The translations under genes were made by a program, and so were the position numbers. Below, one piece after another: positions 1 through 7,511 of a stretch of DNA of 64,000 nt. The notes below the pieces were generated by a model, which made no database searches, had not been told where the DNA came from, and saw only the letters and a list, made by a program, of their open reading frames with translations. Source of the DNA: Thermoanaerobaculum sp964488355 (GTDB lineage Bacteria > Acidobacteriota > Thermoanaerobaculia > Thermoanaerobaculales > Thermoanaerobaculaceae); contig CAZAUJ010000001.1 of the NCBI GenBank assembly GCA_964488355.1, forward strand, positions 62,001 to 126,000, written 5' to 3'. Each line of letters starts with the position of its first letter. Positions within the stretch are counted from its first letter, which is position 1.

Positions 1-747
1 GGAAAGCTCCTTGCCCTGCAGCTGAGCGAAGGCGGCTAAGCCCTGAGGGTATTTGGGCCGGACAAACACGGCCCATTGGTGGGGGTTTTCGCCGTAGCGC
101 AAGGGCTGTTCCGTGCCCGCAAGCCAAGGGGTGAGGGCCTGCCAAAGGCGGGATGGCTCCTGGCCGAGTAAACCGGGCAGCTGAGAGGCGACGCAGGCGT
201 CGTACCAGGCGGTGTGCTGGAAGGCTTTCACGGCCAACCGCTGACGTTCGGCAGCGGGCACTTCTCCGTGTTTTTCCAGCTGCGCCAACACCGCAAGGTA
301 ATCCGCTGGGTCCACAACCACGGTTACGCGGCCGTGGTTCTTGGCCGCCGCTCGAATCAGCGATGGCCCACCTATGTCGATGTTCTCGATGACCTCGGCC
401 GCAGCCACCCCTGGCTTTTGCGCCACCTCCGGGAAGGGGTAAAGGTTGACGGCCACCAGATCGATGAAGGGGAATTGGTGTTCAGCCATTTCTTGCTGAT
501 GAGCCGCGTCGTCTTTTTTCGCCAGGATGGCAGCGAACACTTTGGGATGAAGCGTCTTGACTCGGCCGCCGAGCATTTCCGGGCTTCCGGTCCAGGCGGC
601 CAGCTCCGTCACTTCCAGCCCCGCCTGGCGCAAGGCTCTGGCGGTGCCACCGGTGGAAAGCACGGAAAACCCGAGGCGCAGGAGGCCCTCAACGAACGCT
701 ACCAGGCCGGTCTTATCGGATACGGACACGAGACACAGGCGTTTCAC
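1..747 (-). CDS. purH: PurH, bifunctional AICAR transformylase / IMP cyclohydrolase (5' part only)
   Basis: PurH catalyses the last two steps of purine synthesis: formylation of AICAR and cyclisation to IMP. The first 249 residues are present and the gene runs off the left edge. The N-terminal cyclohydrolase (MGS-like) domain is clear: SVSDKTGL at residues 8-15, STGGTA at 31-36, MLGGRVKTLHP at 58-68, NLYPF at 101-105 and IENIDIGGPS at 120-129. LRYGENPHQ at 216-224 begins the transformylase part. The chosen start is a GTG at 747, which gives the usual family N-terminus; a GGAG lies 12 bases upstream, which is long spacing. The first 35 bases overlap the 3' end of the upstream gene, so the two are probably co-transcribed. 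Confidence 0.96.
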   Translation of the reverse strand, partial: MKRLCLVSVSDKTGLVAFVEGLLRLGFSVLSTGGTARALRQAGLEVTELAAWTGSPEMLGGRVKTLHPKVFAAILAKKDDAAHQQEMAEHQFPFIDLVAVNLYPFPEVAQKPGVAAAEVIENIDIGGPSLIRAAAKNHGRVTVVVDPADYLAVLAQLEKHGEVPAAERQRLAVKAFQHTAWYDACVASQLPGLLGQEPSRLWQALTPWLAGTEQPLRYGENPHQWAVFVRPKYPQGLAAFAQLQGKELS

Positions 748-1471
748 GAGGCTTCAATTCTCCTTTCCAAACCATAATTCCCTGGCCGTTCCCAGGAAAA
801 GGCGGCACCAAACCGCCGGCGTGGTGCCAAACCCAGGAAGCCAGCGTCACGTACTGGCTCATGGCACGATTGAAGGCAACCGAAGCCACACCGAAGGTGG
901 TGGAGCGGTCGTCCAACAGGACCCAGAGTTGCGGCCCGCCCACGCGGGTGAGGTCCTCGAGCAGAGCCCGTTGCAGCGAGGGAAGGCGCTGGCCTTCAGC
1001 CAGGAGCCATCGCCAGAGGTCTTTACGGGATTGGTAGGGCACGTACTCCGCTCCCGAGTAGAAGACCACTGGAATTCGCGGGAGTCGGGAGGCGAGGAAG
1101 GAGGCGAACGCAGCGGCTTCCCTTTGCCCAGCTGGGGCGGGGAAGTTGTAATCCAGAACCAGGTGCGCCAACGCACCAAAACCTGCGGTGACCGCTTCGA
1201 AGCTGGCGCAGTTGCGTATCGCCTGCACCAGGCGGTCGCATTGGGCTAAGATGGCATGCTCCACCGCGTTGGCGCCCCCCCTTTGGTGCAAGGCCTTTGG
1301 GTAGGCGGCAGCCGAGCTGGCGCCACGGGAAAAGGCCTGGGGGTGCTTGGCCAGCTGACGAGCCAAATCTGGGGGCAAACCGGGCAATGCCCGCCGGCCC
1401 AGCTCCAGGTCCAAGGTGGCAGGGTGCAGGGGGCACGCCAAAGCCAGAGCAGCCAGGGTCTGCGCCAACAC
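713..1471 (-). CDS. Predicted zinc-dependent phospholipase C / S1-P1-like protein
   Basis: A 252-residue protein that I recognise only by motif. Residues 99-111 read GxxxHxxxDxxxP, the arrangement of zinc ligands in the bacterial phospholipase C / S1-P1 nuclease fold, and there are further histidines at 16, 43, 62 and 72. Residues 1-13 are hydrophobic but lack a positively charged start, so secretion is uncertain. The GTG start has an in-frame TAG four codons upstream. No Shine-Dalgarno sequence is visible, but TAGAAT lies six bases before the GTG, suggesting a leaderless transcript. It is the first gene of a purH operon and divergent from the macro-domain gene 50 bp away. The enzymatic assignment is inference. 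Confidence 0.6.
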   Translation of the reverse strand: MLAQTLAALALACPLHPATLDLELGRRALPGLPPDLARQLAKHPQAFSRGASSAAAYPKALHQRGGANAVEHAILAQCDRLVQAIRNCASFEAVTAGFGALAHLVLDYNFPAPAGQREAAAFASFLASRLPRIPVVFYSGAEYVPYQSRKDLWRWLLAEGQRLPSLQRALLEDLTRVGGPQLWVLLDDRSTTFGVASVAFNRAMSQYVTLASWVWHHAGGLVPPFPGNGQGIMVWKGELKPRETPVSRVRIR

Positions 1472-1477
1472 GCGCGC

Positions 1478-1483
1478 ATTCTA
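1478..1483 (-). promoter_or_regulatory. -10 box TAGAAT, leaderless-type
   Basis: TAGAAT on the minus strand, followed by six bases and then the GTG start at 1471. There is no recognisable -35 box at 16-18 bases. The spacing puts the transcription start at or next to the start codon. Confidence 0.5.
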
Positions 1484-1509
1484 GCCTAAAGCAGGCATAC
1501 ACCAGGCGA

Positions 1510-1515
1510 TAAAAT
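1510..1515 (+). promoter_or_regulatory. -10 box TAAAAT, leaderless-type
   Basis: TAAAAT followed by six bases (GAAGAT) and the ATG of the macro-domain gene at 1522. No Shine-Dalgarno sequence precedes the ATG. It is divergent from the minus-strand TAGAAT at 1478-1483, so the 50-bp gap holds two face-away promoters. Confidence 0.55.
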
Positions 1516-1521
1516 GAAGAT

Positions 1522-2082
1522 ATGGGTAGGATCGTCTTCCAGCTGCCGGTGCAGCAGAGGCGTATCCTGGTGATCCACGGGGACCTGACCGAGGAGCCAA
1601 CCGATGCACTCGTGAACGCCGCCAACTCCCAGCTGGCCCACGGGGGAGGCGTTGCCGGCGCGATTGTCCGCAAGGGTGGATGGTCCATCCAGGAGGAGTC
1701 CAACCGCCTGGCGCCCGTTCCGGTAGGCGAAGCGGTTGTTACCGGCGCCGGCCGCTTACCCTGCCGATTCGTCATTCACGCCGTCGGGCCTCGTTGGGGG
1801 GAGGGGCAGGAGGAGGCCAAGCTGCGCGCCGCGGTACGCTCGGCTTTGCAACGAGCGGAAGAAAGGGGCTTGCGGTCGGTAGCCCTCCCGGCCATTTCCA
1901 CCGGCATTTTTGGTTACCCGAAGGTGGAGGGTTGTGCTGTTATCGCCCAGGAGTGCGTCGCGCATTTGCGTGCGGCCAAGACAGTGGAGGAAATTCGCCT
2001 GGTAGCCTTCGACCAGGAGACGGTGCAATACTTCCAAAGCGCCTGTGAGCAGCTGGCGGCAACCGAGGGCTGTTACTCGTAA
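1522..2082 (+). CDS. Macro-domain (ADP-ribose-binding) protein
   Basis: A single-domain macro protein of 186 residues. Macro domains bind ADP-ribose and often hydrolyse O-acetyl-ADP-ribose or remove ADP-ribose from proteins or nucleic acids. The binding signature is complete: GD at 20-21 followed by ALVNAAN at 29-35, the Gly-rich HGGGVA at 40-45, and the phosphate loop STGIFGYP at 126-133. Asn35 and the glycine loop match the catalytic MacroD/YmdB-type group. The ATG has a -10-like TAAAAT six bases upstream and no Shine-Dalgarno sequence. Its last 10 bases overlap the end of the convergent permease gene. The substrate cannot be told from sequence. Confidence 0.93.
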   Translation: MGRIVFQLPVQQRRILVIHGDLTEEPTDALVNAANSQLAHGGGVAGAIVRKGGWSIQEESNRLAPVPVGEAVVTGAGRLPCRFVIHAVGPRWGEGQEEAKLRAAVRSALQRAEERGLRSVALPAISTGIFGYPKVEGCAVIAQECVAHLRAAKTVEEIRLVAFDQETVQYFQSACEQLAATEGCYS

Positions 2083-3299
2083 CGCAAAGCTTCGATAGGA
2101 TCCAATCGTGCTGCCTTGGCGGCTGGGTACAAGCCGAAGAACACACCCACAGCCCCAGCAAAAAGAAAGGCCGCTACCACCACCTCTGGCTGCACCAAGG
2201 TGGGCCAGCCTCCCAGCCGGGAAATCAACCGAGCGATAAACATCCCGAGGGAAATCCCTACTACGCCACCAAGGCCGGAAATGAGCGAGCTTTCGATGAG
2301 GAACTGCCAGCGAATGTCGGAGCGCCGTGCTCCCAAGGCCCGGCGGACGCCGATTTCGCGGGTGCGCTCAGTGACCGAAACCAGCATGATGTTCATGATG
2401 CCGATTCCCCCTACGAGGAGCGACACGGAGGCAATGGCCGCTAAAAGCAATGTTAAAACCCGGCTCATTTGCGTGGCAGCAGAGGCAATATCCTGCTGGC
2501 TGCGGATGACGAAATCGTCATCCTGACCCTTGCTGAGGCGGTGGCGTTGCCGAAGGAGCTGGGTGATCTCGTCGGCGGCACGATCTATGGCTTTGGGGGA
2601 GACAGCCGAAACCATGATGGCTTGAATGTACGTTATGCCCATCAGGCGTTTCTGCGCCGTGGTGTAGGGAATGCAAACCACGTCGTCTTGGTCCTGGCCC
2701 ATAGCGCTGCCGCCCTTTTCTTCCAGCACCCCAATCACGCGGAAGGGCACCCCCTTGATGCGGATAATCTCGCCTACCGGGTTGGCGTCAGCGGAGCCGA
2801 AGAGGTTTTCCACCACCGTCGCCCCCAGCACCGCCACTTTGGTAGCCGCTTTCACGTCCTCCTCCCTAAAAAATGACCCTTTGGCCACCGCCCAGGCCCG
2901 GATGGTGGGGTAGTTGGGGCCCGCTCCTTGGATGGTGGTGAACCAATTTTGGTTGCCGTAGACCACCTGCGCAGCAGTTCTCACCGATGGGTCGGCCAAC
3001 CCCACCGAGGGACACTCGCGAGCAATGGCCTCCGCATCTTCAACCGTGAGGGACTGAACCGAGCCGATCCCGTGGCGAATGCCTCCAGCGGAGCGGGAGC
3101 CGGAAAAAATGATCATGAAGTTAGTGCCTAGGGCACCAATTTGGCTTTGGATGGCGGAAGAAGCACCTTGCCCGATAGCGACCATCGCCACCACGCAGGC
3201 CACGCCGATGATTACGCCCAGCATGGTCAACGCGGTGCGCATCGGGTTGCGCCGGAGGGCCACCAAGGAAACCTTGTAAATCTCCAGCAGGTTGATCAC
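2073..3299 (-). CDS. MacB/FtsX-type ABC transporter permease
   Basis: A 408-residue permease of the MacB/LolCE type without a fused ATPase. It has one membrane segment near residues 20-45, starting in NPMRTALTMLGVIIGVA. A large periplasmic domain follows, then the conserved cytoplasmic turn VTERTREIGVRRALGARR near 310-327 and three more membrane segments. Such permeases are mechanotransmission parts that drive export of peptides, lipoproteins or macrolides together with a periplasmic adaptor. The adaptor gene is directly upstream (16-bp gap). No ATP-binding subunit gene is adjacent, which is unusual for this arrangement; one may be supplied in trans. Confidence 0.9.
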   Translation of the reverse strand: MINLLEIYKVSLVALRRNPMRTALTMLGVIIGVACVVAMVAIGQGASSAIQSQIGALGTNFMIIFSGSRSAGGIRHGIGSVQSLTVEDAEAIARECPSVGLADPSVRTAAQVVYGNQNWFTTIQGAGPNYPTIRAWAVAKGSFFREEDVKAATKVAVLGATVVENLFGSADANPVGEIIRIKGVPFRVIGVLEEKGGSAMGQDQDDVVCIPYTTAQKRLMGITYIQAIMVSAVSPKAIDRAADEITQLLRQRHRLSKGQDDDFVIRSQQDIASAATQMSRVLTLLLAAIASVSLLVGGIGIMNIMLVSVTERTREIGVRRALGARRSDIRWQFLIESSLISGLGGVVGISLGMFIARLISRLGGWPTLVQPEVVVAAFLFAGAVGVFFGLYPAAKAARLDPIEALRYE

Positions 3300-3315
3300 G
3301 CCCAGCCTCCGATTA

Positions 3316-4569
3316 TTACCGCCGCGGTGGGCCCATACGGGTCATGCCTGCCAGGCCACCCACCTCTTCCGCTTGCGCGGTAGCCAGGCCCACCACCACC
3401 TGTTGCCCTTCGCTCAAGGACCCTTCCCGGACCTCCACATACTGCCCGTCGGTCAAGCCGGGGCGAAAGCGTTTAGGCCGCAGGGGTGCCCCCGGTTTTT
3501 CACCTGGTAGGTAAACGGTGGCCCACTTCTCTTCGCCCTTGGCCGAGCCAACGGGCGTGGGTGGGCGGAAGGAGCCCTGACCCCTGGGTGGCCGGCGGCT
3601 ACCGCCTCCCTCTCCGTTAGTCCCTCCCTCGCCTGCCACCGCCAGGCCCAGCATCTCCGGTCGGAAGCGCAAGGCAGCCGCGGGCAGGCGCAGAACCTCT
3701 TCGGCCTTGGCCACCTGGATGCGAACCTCAGCGGTCATGCCGGGAAGCAGCAGCCCGTCTTTGTTTTCCACCTCCACCACCACCGGATACGTCACCACAT
3801 TGTTGGCCACCTTAGGCGAGAGCCGGATTTGGGCGACGTGGCCCACGAACTCCTGCTCCGGGTAGGAGTCCACGGAAAACAGCACCAGCTGCCCTTCTCT
3901 CACCTGGCCGATATCCGCTTCGGATACGTCGCAGGTAAGGCGCATGCGGGTGAGGTCCTCGGCAATGGTGAAAAGCGTTGGAGCCTGGAAGGAGGCAGCT
4001 ACCGTTTGGCCCACGTCGTAGTCGCGAGAGACGACAACCCCGTCGATGGGCGAACGAATCACCGAATAGCGGAGGTTGGTTTCAGCCCGCTCTAACGCCG
4101 CCTCCAATTCGGTCACTTGGGCCAGGGCCTGGTGGTACGCAGCTCGGGCAGTTTCCAGCTGATCTTCGGAAACCAGTTGGGCTTCGAACAGCGCCCGGCT
4201 CCTCTTGTATTTTGCCTCCGCATCCAAGGCCTGAATGCGCGCGCGCTCCAGCTGCGCCTTGGTTTGGTTGACCGCGGCCACGAAGGGGGTGGGATCGAGC
4301 ACAGCCAGCACCTGGCCCTTTTTAACTCGATCGTTGAAATCGGCATGAATCTCGGCAATGATGCCCGAAACCTGTGAGCCCACCTTCACCGTGGTCAGCG
4401 CTTCCAACGTGCCGGTGGTCGTCACCGATTGCACTACGGTTCCTCGGGTTACCGGGGCCGTAAGGAAGCGAGAGGCTTCTGCCCGGTTCTTGCCCGAAAG
4501 CGTCCACACCGCCGCTGCCATAGCTCCCAAACCGCCCAGCACGAACACCGCCTTGGTCGTTCCCTTCAC
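3316..4569 (-). CDS. Periplasmic adaptor (membrane fusion protein), MacA-like
   Basis: A 417-residue membrane fusion protein: N-terminal signal anchor at about 5-25, a split biotinyl-lipoyl domain (VKVGSQVSGIIAEIH near 62-76 and RSPIDGVVVSR further on), an alpha-helical hairpin between them rich in Ala, Glu and Gln, then beta-barrel domains. It would link the inner-membrane permease encoded just downstream to an outer-membrane channel. The reading frame is open 56 codons further, but GTG at 4569 has GGAGGG eight bases upstream and starts just before the hydrophobic anchor, so it is preferred. Near the C-terminus there is a Gly/Pro/Arg-rich insertion (about 320-350) that is probably a disordered loop. 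Confidence 0.9.
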   Translation of the reverse strand: MKGTTKAVFVLGGLGAMAAAVWTLSGKNRAEASRFLTAPVTRGTVVQSVTTTGTLEALTTVKVGSQVSGIIAEIHADFNDRVKKGQVLAVLDPTPFVAAVNQTKAQLERARIQALDAEAKYKRSRALFEAQLVSEDQLETARAAYHQALAQVTELEAALERAETNLRYSVIRSPIDGVVVSRDYDVGQTVAASFQAPTLFTIAEDLTRMRLTCDVSEADIGQVREGQLVLFSVDSYPEQEFVGHVAQIRLSPKVANNVVTYPVVVEVENKDGLLLPGMTAEVRIQVAKAEEVLRLPAAALRFRPEMLGLAVAGEGGTNGEGGGSRRPPRGQGSFRPPTPVGSAKGEEKWATVYLPGEKPGAPLRPKRFRPGLTDGQYVEVREGSLSEGQQVVVGLATAQAEEVGGLAGMTRMGPPRR

Positions 4570-4709
4570 CTTTGCATCCCTCCGGGGCCAAGCCCCAACC
4601 CTAGTGTACGAGACGTGTACGCCAAGGTTTGAAAGGCCAGGGACCTGCCCCTTGATGGCCGAGGACCACCCTTTCGGGGCGAGTGGATTCAGCCACGGTA
4701 GGCACGGCG

Positions 4710-4715
4710 TAGAAT
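4710..4715 (+). promoter_or_regulatory. -10 box TAGAAT, leaderless-type
   Basis: TAGAAT, then six bases (CGGCGT), then ATG at 4722. TTCAGC at 4688-4693 could be a poor -35 box with a 16-base spacer. No Shine-Dalgarno sequence fits in six bases. Confidence 0.5.
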
Positions 4716-4721
4716 CGGCGT

Positions 4722-5582
4722 ATGCGCCCATGGGCATGGTGGTTTTGGCTTGGCTGGCTGGTGCTTGCCGGCAGCCTGCTGGCAGCCGCCGGGGGAGGAG
4801 CCTGGGTGCGCCAGAACCTCACGCCCCTGGGGTGGACAGGCGTGGTGCTCATGGCCGATGGTTGGTTGGCAATTTACGGGCAGTCTTGGCTCCGGCGCCG
4901 GCCTTGGGAGCTGCTTTGGGCGGCGCTCATCTCTGTGCCCTCATGGCTTTTGTTTGAGCTTTACAACAGTCCTCGCTTCTGGCAGGGGGAAGCGCCCCTT
5001 TGGTGGCACTACCACGGGTTGCCTCCCTGGCCGCAACGAGGGTTTGGCTACCTCTGGGCCTTTGCCACTATCACTCCAGCCGTGCTCTTGATAGCCCACC
5101 TTTTGCGACCCTTGTTTGCCCGTTGGGCTCGGGGGCGAGGGGGCCGGCTGCCACAGGAGGTGGCGTGGGTGTTGATACTGGTCGGGCTTCCCCTGGCGGT
5201 GCTGCCATTGCTCTGGCCCTCGCCTTACTTTGCCGCCGATGTGTGGCTTGCGTGGCCTTTGCTCCTGGAAGGGACCAATTACCTCCAGGGGCGTCCCTGC
5301 CTTTTGCGGGACTTCGAAGGTGGAGACCGCAGTCGCTTCTTCGGGCTGCTGGCGGCGGGCGCGGTATGCGGTGTGTTGTGGGAAAGCCTTAATATGCTTG
5401 CCTCGGCCCGTTGGGTTTACACCGTGCCCTTTGCCGGCCATCTCAAACTCTTTGAGATGCCCCTTTTGGGCTACTTTGGGTTCCTGCCCTTTGCCGTGGC
5501 CGCGTTCGACCTGTGGGTGTTTTTCCGCTGGTGTCTGCCCCAGCCACCGGAAGACCTGGTGGGCTCGCCTCGTTTGCGCTGA
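4722..5582 (+). CDS. Integral membrane protein of unknown function
   Basis: A 286-residue polytopic protein with about seven to eight hydrophobic segments, including residues 5-22, 35-47, 58-75, 105-128 and 150-168. It is rich in Trp and aromatic residues. Conserved-looking short motifs are LFELYNSPRFW, near residue 80, and LWESLNMLASARWVYTVP, near residue 220, with acidic residues next to membrane segments. I do not recognise the family. It is monocistronic, divergent from the adaptor gene (152 bp apart), and convergent with the flippase-like gene. Confidence 0.8.
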   Translation: MRPWAWWFWLGWLVLAGSLLAAAGGGAWVRQNLTPLGWTGVVLMADGWLAIYGQSWLRRRPWELLWAALISVPSWLLFELYNSPRFWQGEAPLWWHYHGLPPWPQRGFGYLWAFATITPAVLLIAHLLRPLFARWARGRGGRLPQEVAWVLILVGLPLAVLPLLWPSPYFAADVWLAWPLLLEGTNYLQGRPCLLRDFEGGDRSRFFGLLAAGAVCGVLWESLNMLASARWVYTVPFAGHLKLFEMPLLGYFGFLPFAVAAFDLWVFFRWCLPQPPEDLVGSPRLR

Positions 5583-5628
5583 ATTCCTCGCCTGAACACC
5601 TGCGGCCAGATGTGGCCAGAAAACCCCC

Positions 5629-6582
5629 TCAGGTCTTTTCCCACAGCCCTTGGGCTGTCAACCCTCGGCCGCGAACCAGCAGCCAGGCACACGGCACGCC
5701 AAAGGCCAGCTGCAGGGCCAGCGTCCAAAAATGAAGGGCGAAAGCGAGGGCCAGCGCCTGTTGCCCCGGCACGCCGGTGGCCGCTAGGGCGGCGGCAAAG
5801 CCCGCATCCAGCGTGCCCAGGTTGCCAACGCTCGCAAAGGGCAGCGCGCCGCCGATGGCTGCGCCCAAGAGGGCGGAAAGGAGCTGGGAAAGCCGCAGGG
5901 GAAGGCCCATGCCTTGCGCTAACACGGCAGTGAAGGCGGCAATCGCCCCCCAGGCGGCTAGGGATAAGCTGGCAGCCACGGGCAAGGCGTGCCTTTGCCG
6001 CTGGAAGGCCAGGAGGATGACGCGAAGGCGCGAGAGCCCACGGCGCAACCGACCCCGGGGCGCGAGGGCCTGCAGCAGGCGCCAGCCGGCGCGGAAAGCC
6101 GCTGCCACCCATAAGAAAGCAAGCGCCACGAACAGAAAAAAGGCGGGAAGCACCAACACCTTGGGCACCATCCCCACCGTTGCGGCCACGGCCACCCAGA
6201 GCGCCAAGGCCCACAGGTCCAGGAGCCTGCCGGCGAGCCACCAGAAGCTCCCCTGAGCGAAGCTGGCCCGTCCCCTCCAGCGCGCCAGCGCGGGTAAGGA
6301 CAGCTCGCCCAGGCGCCAGGGCACGACGGCGGCCAGACCTTGGGCCGCGGAGAAGAGGGAAAAAGCAGCGCCGAAAGACAGTCGGCCCCGGCTCAATAAA
6401 CGTAACCGCGCTGAACGGACCGCCAACAGCACGGCATGGAGACCTGCGGCACCCGCCGCTGCGGCGGGGCTGGTTCGGCGCAGGAGGGACCAAACAGTGG
6501 ACGGTTGGGCTGCCACCAGCAGGTACGCTACCAGGAGCGTTCCGGCCAGAAAACCCGCAAGCGGCCAGCGCACCGCCCTCAC
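5629..6582 (-). CDS. Flippase-like membrane protein (lysylphosphatidylglycerol synthase TM region family)
   Basis: A 317-residue polytopic protein with about eight membrane segments. Family features are the Leu/Ala-rich helices, a conserved RLGELSLPALARW-like segment near 100 and the GALPFASVGNLGTLDAGF loop near 240. This family (UPF0104) includes proteins thought to move or modify lipid-linked molecules. Start choice: the frame is open far upstream, but that part is antisense noise over the glycosyltransferase. GTG at 6582 overlaps the stop of the upstream glycosyltransferase (GTGA), which indicates translational coupling. It is the last gene of a three-gene operon with the GT2 and YfhO-like genes. 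Confidence 0.85.
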   Translation of the reverse strand: MRAVRWPLAGFLAGTLLVAYLLVAAQPSTVWSLLRRTSPAAAAGAAGLHAVLLAVRSARLRLLSRGRLSFGAAFSLFSAAQGLAAVVPWRLGELSLPALARWRGRASFAQGSFWWLAGRLLDLWALALWVAVAATVGMVPKVLVLPAFFLFVALAFLWVAAAFRAGWRLLQALAPRGRLRRGLSRLRVILLAFQRQRHALPVAASLSLAAWGAIAAFTAVLAQGMGLPLRLSQLLSALLGAAIGGALPFASVGNLGTLDAGFAAALAATGVPGQQALALAFALHFWTLALQLAFGVPCAWLLVRGRGLTAQGLWEKT

Positions 6583-7511
6583 GAGCTCTCCCGTAAGCGC
6601 GCGCGGATCTCGTCGAGCAAGCGGCGATTGACAGCCACCAAATCCGCCAGGATAGCTAGCAGGGCCAGCTGGAAGGCGGCTAGGAAAAGCACCGCGCCAA
6701 GGATCAAGGACTGCACGTGGCCCGCTGGCGAGTGCCCGCTGAGGTAGTAGTATCCAAAGCGCACGAACAGGGCCACGCCAGCCAAGCCCAGCAGGGTAGC
6801 CAGGAGCAGGAGCACCCGCAAAGGGCGATAGAGGAGCACCAGGCGGAGCATGGTGGCCAGGGAAACGAGCACGTAACGCCAGTTCGAGCGGAACAGGCGA
6901 GAGGGCCGGCCTACGGGGCGGGCGGTCACCGGCACCCAGGTCACCGCCATGCCGGAGATGCCTGCTTGGATGAGGCTTTCCAACGTGTAGGTGAAGGTCG
7001 TGAAGCAGGTGAGGTGGGCTGCGCAACGCCGGCTGAAGGCACGGAAACCGGTGGTGGCGTCGGTGACCGGCAAACCCGAGATGTTCCGCACCGCCCAGGC
7101 CCCCAGCCGCTGCAACAGGCGCTTGGTGGGTGAGAAATGCGCCAGGCTGCCCACCCCCCGGTCCCCGAGTACCATGTCGGCCTGACCGGCGAGGATGGGC
7201 GCCACCAGCTTGCCAATCTCCTCTGGGTTGTACTGGCCGTCGGCGTCCAAGTTGACAATCACGTCCGCCCCGTGGGCCAGTGCTTGAGCCAGGCCGGCGG
7301 AAAAGGCAGCCGCGAGGCCGCGATGCACCGGTAGGCGAAACACCTGGGCTCCTAACTTGGCCGCCACTTGGGCGGTGGCATCGGTGGAGCCATCGTCTAC
7401 CACCAGCACCTCCACCTGCCGGAAGGGGGGAAGTTTCCTCGGTGTGCGTTGGATGACGGAGGGAAGACTTTCCGCCTCGTTGAGCGCCGGAATCATGACC
7501 ACAAGCTTCAT
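6579..7511 (-). CDS. Family 2 glycosyltransferase (polyprenyl-phosphate hexosyltransferase-like)
   Basis: A 310-residue GT-A enzyme with the dolichyl-phosphate mannose synthase / bactoprenol glucosyltransferase layout. Its features are VVMIPALNEAESLP at 4-17, DDGSTDAT at 39-46, the metal-binding DADGQ at 89-93, and two C-terminal membrane helices at about 230-255 and 265-290. It probably transfers a sugar from an NDP-sugar to a membrane polyprenyl phosphate on the cytoplasmic face. The ATG at 7511 overlaps the TGA of the YfhO-like gene (ATGA), and its own stop overlaps the flippase-like start, so all three genes are coupled. Donor sugar unknown. Confidence 0.92.
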   Translation of the reverse strand: MKLVVMIPALNEAESLPSVIQRTPRKLPPFRQVEVLVVDDGSTDATAQVAAKLGAQVFRLPVHRGLAAAFSAGLAQALAHGADVIVNLDADGQYNPEEIGKLVAPILAGQADMVLGDRGVGSLAHFSPTKRLLQRLGAWAVRNISGLPVTDATTGFRAFSRRCAAHLTCFTTFTYTLESLIQAGISGMAVTWVPVTARPVGRPSRLFRSNWRYVLVSLATMLRLVLLYRPLRVLLLLATLLGLAGVALFVRFGYYYLSGHSPAGHVQSLILGAVLFLAAFQLALLAILADLVAVNRRLLDEIRARLRESS

